Positions 1 through 6,347 of a stretch of 14,537 bases of DNA are shown here, one piece after another. A program made the translations under genes and the position numbers. The stretch spans positions 1 to 14,537 of the forward strand of contig CAZXLQ010000119.1 in the NCBI GenBank assembly GCA_964641945.1, given 5' to 3'. Every line of letters begins with the position of its first letter. The stretch's first letter is position 1. Under the pieces are notes generated by a model. The model worked only from the letters and a program-made list of their open reading frames with translations, had not been told where the DNA came from and ran no database searches. The stretch comes from JADIYM01 sp964641945. Its GTDB lineage: Bacteria > Acidobacteriota > Blastocatellia > UBA7656 > JADIYM01.

Positions 1-183
1 TCCGCGGTCGCGGAATCCGCCGTTCCGCGGTCGCGGAATCCGCCGTTCCGCGGTCACGGAATCCGCCGTTCCGCGGTCGCGGAATATGCAGCTCCGCGGT
101 CGCGGAATCCGCCGTTCCGTGGTCGCGGTACCGCCGATCCCCGGATACGAAATCCGCCGCTCCGCGGTCGGGAATCCGTAACC
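1..183. repeat. 23-bp tandem repeat array with internal palindromes
   Basis: About eight head-to-tail units of 23 bp begin at positions 1, 24, 47, 70, 93, 116, 138 and 161. The consensus is TCCGCGGTCGCGGA followed by ATCCGCCGT. Units 1, 2 and 5 are identical. Unit 3 has one substitution, unit 4 has a changed 3' end, and units 6-8 are progressively diverged or carry a 1-nt deletion. The first 14 nt of each unit form an imperfect palindrome (TCCGCG, GT, CGCGGA), so each unit could fold into a small hairpin. There are no unique spacers, so this is not a CRISPR array. The array reaches position 1, so its full length is unknown. It lies downstream of the sensor-NTPase gene pair and contains no credible gene. 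Confidence 0.85.
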
Positions 184-199
184 GGCTCGCGAGCGAGCC
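184..199 (-). terminator. short GC hairpin downstream of the sensor gene pair, possible terminator
   Basis: The arms GGCTCG and CGAGCC flank a CGAG loop, giving a 6-bp perfect stem that starts 28 bp beyond the stop codon of the gene at 228-929. No T-run follows on the minus strand, so intrinsic termination is uncertain. The hairpin also sits right at the edge of the tandem repeat array and could belong to it. Confidence 0.3.
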
Positions 200-227
200 A
201 GGATTCGCGGAAACCCCAGAACGGTGC

Positions 228-929
228 CTACGATTTCAGCTTGCCGTCGAGTGCCTTACGCAATGAATCGAAGTGATCCGCAGGTATCGCGTTGATGCGC
301 CCGACAAGAGAAGCGACGAGGCCGTCGAACTGCTTCTTTTCGGCCTCGGGCAATGTCTCGAGCACCTCCTCGACGTCGTCCGGCGACGATTCCCTCGTGA
401 GCCGCCGCGACGCCGACCGCATCAGTCTGACGGCGGACTTGAAGGGACCAGTGAACTGACGAAAAGTCAGTTTCGCGGCCTCCTCGACGGGACGGATCGG
501 CGCTTCGCGAAGCACCTCGTCGATCGCGCTTCGAACGTCGGCGGCCGATCGGCCCGAGTCGGCGCCGACCCACCTCTGCTGGATGGCGTACTCGACGAGG
601 AATCCGCGGTGATAGACCCGGCTCAGGAGATCCGCGGCCCGCTTGATCTCGAGAAATATGAAGATCTTTCGCAGCACCCACTTCAACGGATAGACCAATG
701 CCGAGAGCAAGCATCCCCCGCATCCACTGTTCGGCTCCGTCCCGAGTGTCTCCGCATCGTCGTCGCCAAGGGTTACGCCGTAGCTCTCGGCGAGCCGCCG
801 AATCAACCTCCTGAGGACATAGCTCTGCACGACATCGTCCACGAAAGGAACGGGGATGAACCTCGTCATCCCGGCCAGCACGGCGTGCGACGCGATCAGC
901 GTCTGGTTCTTCATTTCGAGCTTGTTCAC
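228..929 (-). CDS. unrecognised protein with one hydrophobic segment, translationally coupled to the sensor NTPase
   Basis: This encodes a 233-residue protein that I do not recognise as a named family. I chose the GTG at 929 because it overlaps the upstream gene's TGA as GTGA (4 bp) and has AAGGG (939-943) nine bases upstream. The ATG at 914 (228 residues) is the alternative and lacks a good ribosome binding site. Visible features are an N-terminal stretch with RFIPVPFVDD, then a basic helix rich in Arg, then a GCGGC cysteine pair (about residues 69-73). A hydrophobic or amphipathic segment with interspersed Lys/Arg follows (about 74-95), and the C-terminal half is charged and helical. There is no signal peptide, so the hydrophobic segment may attach it to the inner face of the membrane. 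The coupling to the sensor NTPase suggests a partner or effector role, which is inference. Coding strand is supported by the overlap, the ribosome binding site and the protein-like composition. Confidence 0.75.
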   Translation of the reverse strand: MNKLEMKNQTLIASHAVLAGMTRFIPVPFVDDVVQSYVLRRLIRRLAESYGVTLGDDDAETLGTEPNSGCGGCLLSALVYPLKWVLRKIFIFLEIKRAADLLSRVYHRGFLVEYAIQQRWVGADSGRSAADVRSAIDEVLREAPIRPVEEAAKLTFRQFTGPFKSAVRLMRSASRRLTRESSPDDVEEVLETLPEAEKKQFDGLVASLVGRINAIPADHFDSLRKALDGKLKS

Positions 930-3900
930 TGTTGATTTCCCTTGATGACTTCCCAGATCGAGTGGCTTCGCCGAATCCACAGGCGGAGAAGGTCGATGCG
1001 GAAGCGGTAGGCTTCGAACGGGTTCTTCTCGAGCACGTCGGTCCTGAAGAGCTCTTCGAGCGTCAGGTGGATAGTGTTCTCCGAAAGGTCGACGGGGACT
1101 TTTTCGCGTTCGACGACCTCGATTATGTCGGCGGCCGTCGCCCAGCTTCGCTCGGAAATGTCGAGACGTTTGGCCACGAGCGACAACACAACCTTTTCGT
1201 CCGCGGAGAGCGCGTCCCAGAAGTAGATCATCTGCGGCAGTGGATGGTCGACGATCTCCTCGACCACGCACTCGAGCTCCTTCATCGTGATGCCGTTTCT
1301 CTTGTGCTCGTTAAGGAAGTCGACCACGTTCTGGCAGATGACCTGAGCATAGAACGGTTGCCCCGCCGTCAGACGCACGATCCGGTCGATGACTCCACGT
1401 CCGTAGACGACGCGGCCGGCGACGGGCTCCGTTACGAGCCGCCTGGTGTCGTTCTCGCTGAGAAAGGCGATCTTCCGGAACTGCGAGCGACGCAGCATCT
1501 CGCGCCAGTAGCGCCGGTCCCGCTCCTCGAGTCGTCGCGAGCCCGTGAAGACGAACGACAGCCGCTCCTTGTTGTCCATGAGGCCCGCAAGGAAAAGGAA
1601 GATCTCGGGGTTGAGCCGTCCTTCGTCGGCCTTCGTCTCGAGCAGCTCGTATTCGTCGATCAGCAGCAGCAGGACGCGATCCCCGATTCGCTCGAGGACG
1701 TCGTCGAGGAAATCGACGAACTGATGGTAGGGATTGAGCGAAGCATCATCGATGCGGAAGCCATCGACGAACGACCGGTCCAGGTGAACGGCTTCGGCCG
1801 TCAGTCGCGCAACACGCCGGAAGAACTCGCGGTCGTTCGAAACCACCATCTCCTGGAGATCCACGAAGACCGGAATGAAGCGATCCCCAAGTCGTCCATT
1901 CAGGATCTGATAGAGGATCGAGCTCTTCCCCGTCCGACGTTCGCCGCACAGCACCACGACGCAGCCCTGAGCTGCGCCTTCGAGTTTTGTCCGAACGTAG
2001 CGGAAGTCGTCCTCGCGCCCGAAGAACATCGCTTCGTTGCGGATCGGGTTCCCGACGATGAAAGGGTTCGGCTCGATCGGCACATACGTCTTCAGCTCCG
2101 GCGGAAGCACGTATTCCCGCGACCGGACCCGGACGAATACCGCGGCGCCGACACCCGCTCCAACGCCGAGTACGGCCAGAAGCGACCAGAACCACCACTT
2201 CTTCCAGACCGGCACGTCTATCCGGAGTCGAATCACCACCGGGTTCGAATCGATCCCGTAGAGGTCGCGATTGATGACTCGAAGCTCGAACGTGTGCTCG
2301 CCGGCCCCGAGATCCGTGAACAGTACCTCCCGTTCGGATTCCTGGCGCGGCGGCAATTGCTGCCACGGCCCATCGTCGTCGATCCGGTAGAGGTACCGTG
2401 CATCGCCGAGCATTGTGATTCCACGAAACAGGAATCGAATGGTGTGCTGGCCGGCCGGAACCGTGCCTCCGTCCGGAAATGCCCGGCCGTCGACCTCGAT
2501 TCGTGAAAGCAGCGTCGGCGGTATCCGGCTCGGCTGGTGCTGCGAAGCTCCGCCGTCGGTCGCAAACCAGATCGTCCCGGTTGCGTCCTGCGCGATCGCA
2601 CTGATGAGCGATCCCGGTATGCCCTGGTCCGCCGAGAAGGCAGTTTCGAGTACTCCGCCCTCGTAGAATGCGATCTTGCGGATCGTTCCCTCCGCGGAAC
2701 CGATCCACATGAACCCGTCCGCGTCGAACATCAAGGTCCGGACATCCGAGCCTGCGTTGACCCCGACATTGCCGTCGATCTTCGTCAAGGTCGATGCATC
2801 GAGGATTTCGACGCCAAAATCCGTCGCAAGCCAGATCCTTCCCTCGGCATCCTGGGCGACCCAGCGTACGGCTTCGCCCTGGACTCCCCGGCTCACGTCG
2901 ATGGACTCGACGGTGTGCCGGGCCGGAACATAGTGAAGGGCGCCGTCGTCCGTCGCGAGCCACAGGTTCTCACCGACCGCGAAAAGCCGCGTCGGAGCGA
3001 AACCCTCGAGGTCCGCGACGCCCTCGAACGATGTTCCGTTGAATGCCTCGACGCCGTCCTTAGTCGCCGCATAGATTCGGCCGTCCGCGGTCTCGGCTAT
3101 CCACGAAGCGGCCGTCTCGCTCATCTTCTCGCTGATTGCGCCGACGAGCCGAAAGACGCCCGTCGACGTGGCGAACCACAGCGAGCCCGAGCGATCACGG
3201 ACGAGGTGGTTGACCCGGGCGTCGGGCTCTGCAAAGGCGAACTCCTGGAACTTCGCGGCCGACGTGTACAACTGGACCCCGCCCGAAGTGACGAACCATA
3301 CCTGGGGATTGCCGTCTCCGGCCCGATCCGGGTAGATCCACGAAACGCTGTTGTTGATCAGACCGTCGCTCGTCCGGATTGGCACGAAGCTGTAGAGGTC
3401 GCGCCGGATGGCGCCCTTGTCGGTCGCGAACCACAGGTTTCCCTCGCGATCCGTCGCCAGACTGTTGATACGCTCCCCGGCGAACTCGACACTCGAGGCC
3501 TGGCGACGGGTGTCGTACAGCAGTGCGCCCTTGTCGGTGCCGAACCAGATGTTGCCTCGTGCGTCCGTTACGATTGCCGTAACGGTCCCGACCATCAGGT
3601 CTCTCAGGAACGGCGCCGGCTGTTCATTGTGAACGCGATAGGCTCCTCCGGTGGTTCCAAGCAGCAGATCTCCGGTGCCGAGTCGATGGACTGCCGTGAC
3701 CGTGTGGCCATCTATGCGCGAGGACGAAGTGAAGGATACGGCCTCGAGCGAGCCCGAGTTGAGGTGGACCGCGCCACCAGCGTCCCCGCCCGCGAACCAG
3801 ATCGAGCCGTCGAGAGGGTCGGCCGTGATCGAGGCAAAGGACCCGGTAAGGGCGCGAGCGAAGCCGTCCTGTGCGCTTCGGTACAGACCTCCCGAGGCCG

Positions 3901-4867
3901 CGACCCAGATCGCGCCGGAGGCGTCCTGCCTGATTCCGTTCACCGACTGGCCAGTGAACTCCGGAACACGCTCCACCGATCCGTTCCGCAGGGTGAACAG
4001 ACCATCGGGCGTTCCGAACCAGAGCGCATCCCCGGCGTGAGCGACGGTACGGACGTCGACTTCTGCGAGCGGTGTGAGCTCCGATCCCTGTGCGCCGCTC
4101 GTTTCGAAGTCGGCGCCGTCGAATCGCGCGACTCCTCGATTCGTCGCAAACCACATGAGACCCCGGTCATCCTGGGCGATCTGTCGGACCTCATCCGAAG
4201 GCAGACGGGGCGTTCCATACCTTTGCCTCGACCGCGCCACCGGAATGGACGAGCCTTTGGAAAGCGCGATCGACGACATCGCCATCTCTGAGCTCGAGGC
4301 GATGAGGACGTCATCGGTCCCCGGTTCATACCCCACGAGGGTCGCCTTGACTGCATACCAACCGGCACGCATTGCGCCGAAGTAACAGTCTCCACTTCCG
4401 TCGGTCGTTCCGGTAATCGGCTCGCCCCCGTCGTGCGCCGTCACGACGATCGAAACGCCCGGCAGTCCCTGGTTGCCGCCAGTACTGAAGACGCGAACCC
4501 TGAGCGAGGCGGGGACGAGCCGAATCACGGGATCCACGACCTGAAGTGGCTGATCGATTCGTGCAGAAGCACGCGCCGGCCTGTACCCCGGGGCGTCGAG
4601 CCGGATCACATACGAACCGATGCCGGGGACCCGGACCTCGAACGAACCGTCCTCACGAGTCAGCGTCGTTTCTGAGAAGACGCCCCGGCCCGACACTACG
4701 ACCCGGACGCCTCCGACCGGACGATCGCCTCCACCGATGACGCGGCCGCGAATCGTCCCGCCTGCATCGTCTGCAGGCCTGGCGTCCTGGGCTCCGAATG
4801 CAAATGCAAGCGAGCCGGCGGACACGAATCCAACGATCACCGTCACCAGAAGTGCGCGCAGTTTCAT
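926..4867 (-). CDS. transmembrane propeller sensor fused to a cytosolic STAND/AAA-like P-loop NTPase
   Basis: This 1313-residue protein probably detects an extracytoplasmic ligand and signals through a cytosolic NTPase. Residues 1-28 are a signal peptide or anchor (MKLRALLVTV onward). Two carboxypeptidase-regulatory-like or CnaB-like beta domains follow (about 37-119 and 121-204). Residues 215-783 hold about 14 propeller blade motifs of the pattern GxhWhaTxxGhhxh (GLMWFATNRGV, GNIWFGTDKGA, GSLWFATSTGV and others), enough for two seven-bladed propellers. A Y_Y_Y-like domain (about 786-885) leads to a TM helix (891-912). The cytosolic part has a GNPIRNEAMFFGRE signature (939-952), Walker A GERRTGKSS (975-983), Walker B LLLLIDE (D1071, E1072), a sensor-like FVFTGSRR strand and a probable winged helix (about 1215-1300). 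Histidine kinase, receiver and DNA-binding AraC modules are absent. I start at the ATG at 4867 because the signal peptide begins there. No clear ribosome binding site is visible; an ATG at 4912 and a TTG at 4918 are alternatives. Confidence 0.9.
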   Translation of the reverse strand: MKLRALLVTVIVGFVSAGSLAFAFGAQDARPADDAGGTIRGRVIGGGDRPVGGVRVVVSGRGVFSETTLTREDGSFEVRVPGIGSYVIRLDAPGYRPARASARIDQPLQVVDPVIRLVPASLRVRVFSTGGNQGLPGVSIVVTAHDGGEPITGTTDGSGDCYFGAMRAGWYAVKATLVGYEPGTDDVLIASSSEMAMSSIALSKGSSIPVARSRQRYGTPRLPSDEVRQIAQDDRGLMWFATNRGVARFDGADFETSGAQGSELTPLAEVDVRTVAHAGDALWFGTPDGLFTLRNGSVERVPEFTGQSVNGIRQDASGAIWVAASGGLYRSAQDGFARALTGSFASITADPLDGSIWFAGGDAGGAVHLNSGSLEAVSFTSSSRIDGHTVTAVHRLGTGDLLLGTTGGAYRVHNEQPAPFLRDLMVGTVTAIVTDARGNIWFGTDKGALLYDTRRQASSVEFAGERINSLATDREGNLWFATDKGAIRRDLYSFVPIRTSDGLINNSVSWIYPDRAGDGNPQVWFVTSGGVQLYTSAAKFQEFAFAEPDARVNHLVRDRSGSLWFATSTGVFRLVGAISEKMSETAASWIAETADGRIYAATKDGVEAFNGTSFEGVADLEGFAPTRLFAVGENLWLATDDGALHYVPARHTVESIDVSRGVQGEAVRWVAQDAEGRIWLATDFGVEILDASTLTKIDGNVGVNAGSDVRTLMFDADGFMWIGSAEGTIRKIAFYEGGVLETAFSADQGIPGSLISAIAQDATGTIWFATDGGASQHQPSRIPPTLLSRIEVDGRAFPDGGTVPAGQHTIRFLFRGITMLGDARYLYRIDDDGPWQQLPPRQESEREVLFTDLGAGEHTFELRVINRDLYGIDSNPVVIRLRIDVPVWKKWWFWSLLAVLGVGAGVGAAVFVRVRSREYVLPPELKTYVPIEPNPFIVGNPIRNEAMFFGREDDFRYVRTKLEGAAQGCVVVLCGERRTGKSSILYQILNGRLGDRFIPVFVDLQEMVVSNDREFFRRVARLTAEAVHLDRSFVDGFRIDDASLNPYHQFVDFLDDVLERIGDRVLLLLIDEYELLETKADEGRLNPEIFLFLAGLMDNKERLSFVFTGSRRLEERDRRYWREMLRRSQFRKIAFLSENDTRRLVTEPVAGRVVYGRGVIDRIVRLTAGQPFYAQVICQNVVDFLNEHKRNGITMKELECVVEEIVDHPLPQMIYFWDALSADEKVVLSLVAKRLDISERSWATAADIIEVVEREKVPVDLSENTIHLTLEELFRTDVLEKNPFEAYRFRIDLLRLWIRRSHSIWEVIKGNQQ
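938..943 (-). promoter_or_regulatory. ribosome binding site supporting a GTG start at 929
   Basis: AAGGGA on the minus strand lies inside the end of the sensor-NTPase gene, 8 bases before the GTG at 929. It favours the GTGA-overlapping start over the in-frame ATG at 914. The arrangement is typical of translational coupling. Confidence 0.55.
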
Positions 4868-4929
4868 TGGCGTGTTGTCGCTGGCAGTCCGGCTCAGGCG
4901 AAGTAACAGCATTCCCAAGGCCTATTTCT

Positions 4930-5019
4930 CGCAAAGACGCAAAGAAATCGCAAAGCCGCAGAGACCGTTCAGCAACGAACGGGACCTCTGCGGCTTTGCG
5001 GAACCTTGGCGACTTTGCG
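4930..5019. repeat. CGCAAAG-rich inverted repeat element
   Basis: Three direct CGCAAAG copies (4930-4936, 4938-4944, 4949-4955) face two inverted copies, CTTTGCG (4994-5000, 5013-5019). The core is a perfect 15-bp inverted repeat, CGCAAAGCCGCAGAG at 4949-4963 against 4986-5000, with a 22-nt spacer. The pattern resembles REP-like dispersed elements with CGCAAAG motifs that I recall from many environmental genomes; this recollection is unverified. It lies between the acyl-CoA dehydrogenase stop and the sensor gene start, so a transcript would fold strongly here. It might terminate or protect the upstream mRNA. Confidence 0.7.
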
Positions 5020-5031
5020 GGAAACTCTCAC

Positions 5032-5043
5032 CTTGCGCGCAAG
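5032..5043. repeat. 12-bp perfect palindrome CTTGCGCGCAAG
   Basis: CTTGCGCGCAAG is perfectly self-complementary. It lies 23 bp beyond the acyl-CoA dehydrogenase stop codon, between that gene and the CGCAAAG element. With the neighbouring GAGCGGAGGCTC stretch (5054-5065) it makes the whole 198-bp gap rich in secondary structure. It may be part of the same REP-like element or a protein binding site; nothing in the sequence decides. Confidence 0.45.
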
Positions 5044-5065
5044 AAGCTCCTGCGAGCCTCCGCTC

Positions 5066-6250
5066 CTACAAGTCGCCGATGACCTGCTTGGCAATCGTCC
5101 CCAGCTGCATGTTCGACGTCCCCTCGTAGATCTTCCCGATCTTCGAGTCGCGGAAATACTTCTCGGCTGGATAGTCGCTCGTGTATCCGTAGCCACCGTA
5201 GAACTCGACAACCTGCGAGCTCACCCGCTCGGCAACCTCCGAGCTGAGCAGTTTCGCAATGGCGGCCTCGGTGAGAAACGGCTTTCCGGCGTCTCGCAAT
5301 CGCGCAGCGTTGTAGACGAGCAGCCTCGCGGACTCGACATCTGCCGCGCATCGCGCGATCTGGAACTGCAGCCCCTGGAAGCTGGCGATCGGCTTCCCGA
5401 ACTGGACGCGCTCCTTGGCATAGGCGATGCCGCACTCGAGCGATCCGCGCGAAAGCCCGACCATCTGCGCCCCGATTCCGATCCGACCCTCGTTGAGCGT
5501 CATGATCGCAATCTTGTACCCCTTGCCGATGTCGCCAAGCACATTCGCTTTCGGAACTTCACAGTTGTCGAACAGAAGTTCGCACGTCGAGCTCGCGCGT
5601 ATGCCCAGCTTGTGTTCCTTCTTGCCCACCGAGAAGCCGGGGAATCCGCGCTCGACGATGAACGCCGTGATGCCCTTGTAACCCGCCGACGGGTCGACCG
5701 TCGCGAACACGATGAAGACTCCAGCTTCCAGTGCGTTCGTGATCCAGAGCTTTCGGCCGTTGAGCACCCAATGATCGCCCTTGTCCTCGGCCCTGGTGGT
5801 GAGCGCGAACGCGTCTGACCCCGACGAGGCCTCCGACAGGGCGTAGGCGCCGACCCACTCCGACGCAAGTCGCGGCAGGTAGGTCTTCTTCTGCTCCTCA
5901 CTGGCAAAGTTCAGGAAAGCATTCGCCACGAGCGTGTTCTGGACGTCCACGATCACACCGACCGACGGATCAACCCTGGAGAGCTCCTCCACCGCAAGGC
6001 ACGCCATGAAGAACGAGCCGCCCGAACCGCCATAGGCCTCGGGAATCTCGATACCCATGAGCCCCATCTCGAAACACTGCCGGATGATCTCGGGATTGAT
6101 CTTCTGGTCCCGGTCCATCTCGGCGACGAGCGGGCGAACCTGCTCATTGGCGAAACTGGCCACGGTCTGGCGGAACAACTCCTCTTCTTCGGTGAAAACC
6201 GTCAGGGGCGATCCAGGAAGGATGTCGGGCTCGGGTGCCGGATGGCTCAT
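5066..6250 (-). CDS. acyl-CoA dehydrogenase, short/branched-chain type
   Basis: This FAD-dependent cytosolic enzyme of 394 residues introduces the alpha-beta double bond into an acyl-CoA and passes electrons to electron transfer flavoprotein. All family regions are present: an N-terminal helical domain (EEEELFRQTVASFANEQVRP), the central beta domain with YALSEASSGSDA and WITNA, and a C-terminal helical domain. The C-terminal domain carries the catalytic-base motif IYEGTSNMQ with the glutamate at about residue 376, the position used by short-, medium- and short/branched-chain enzymes. The segment VDVQNTLV resembles the short/branched-chain subfamily, so 2-methyl-branched or short acyl-CoA is a reasonable but unproven substrate. 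The ATG at 6250 is fixed by AGAGGAG six bases upstream. The length is normal. No electron transfer flavoprotein or other beta-oxidation gene is adjacent, so the pathway (isoleucine/valine breakdown or fatty acid oxidation) is not shown by context. Confidence 0.96.
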   Translation of the reverse strand: MSHPAPEPDILPGSPLTVFTEEEELFRQTVASFANEQVRPLVAEMDRDQKINPEIIRQCFEMGLMGIEIPEAYGGSGGSFFMACLAVEELSRVDPSVGVIVDVQNTLVANAFLNFASEEQKKTYLPRLASEWVGAYALSEASSGSDAFALTTRAEDKGDHWVLNGRKLWITNALEAGVFIVFATVDPSAGYKGITAFIVERGFPGFSVGKKEHKLGIRASSTCELLFDNCEVPKANVLGDIGKGYKIAIMTLNEGRIGIGAQMVGLSRGSLECGIAYAKERVQFGKPIASFQGLQFQIARCAADVESARLLVYNAARLRDAGKPFLTEAAIAKLLSSEVAERVSSQVVEFYGGYGYTSDYPAEKYFRDSKIGKIYEGTSNMQLGTIAKQVIGDL

Positions 6251-6256
6251 TGGGAA

Positions 6257-6263
6257 CTCCTCT
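6257..6263 (-). promoter_or_regulatory. ribosome binding site of the acyl-CoA dehydrogenase gene
   Basis: AGAGGAG lies six bases before the ATG at 6250. It separates the true start from a longer in-frame reading that continues upstream to 6433 with Arg-rich, non-homologous sequence. Confidence 0.75.
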
Positions 6264-6298
6264 CGAACGAAGTGTCGCGGTTGACGCCTAAGGAGCGG

Positions 6299-6321
6299 GC
6301 CACCGGCCTGTTGCCGGTGGC
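6299..6321 (-). terminator. perfect 9-bp hairpin between radical SAM and acyl-CoA dehydrogenase genes
   Basis: GCCACCGGC and GCCGGTGGC pair perfectly around a 5-nt loop, 26 bp after the radical SAM stop codon and 48 bp before the acyl-CoA dehydrogenase start. Position and stability suit a terminator or attenuator of the radical SAM transcript. No T-run follows, so termination would be partial or factor-assisted. The rest of this 97-bp gap shows no convincing promoter. Confidence 0.5.
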
Positions 6322-6347
6322 GGAGACCGCGTGTCAATTGACGAACT

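Noticed and set aside
1..183. CRISPR array
   Set aside because: Units are directly adjacent with a 23-bp period and no unique spacers, and there are no cas genes.
1746..2963. 405-codon minus-strand frame inside the sensor gene
   Set aside because: Arg/Gly/Pro-rich out-of-frame reading wholly inside the sensor coding sequence.
932..4291. Plus-strand open frames opposite the sensor NTPase (932-2506 and 2537-4291)
   Set aside because: The minus strand has clear propeller, TM and Walker motifs throughout. The plus frames are Arg/Asp/Glu-rich shadows without domain patterns.
4867..5065. Small gene in the gap upstream of the sensor
   Set aside because: Open frames crossing this gap consist of repeat-derived sequence (CGCAAAG units) and overlap neighbouring genes in antisense.
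6332..6337. TTGACA on the minus strand as a -35 box for the acyl-CoA dehydrogenase gene
   Set aside because: No acceptable -10 hexamer at 16-18 bp, and the intervening DNA is the hairpin stem.
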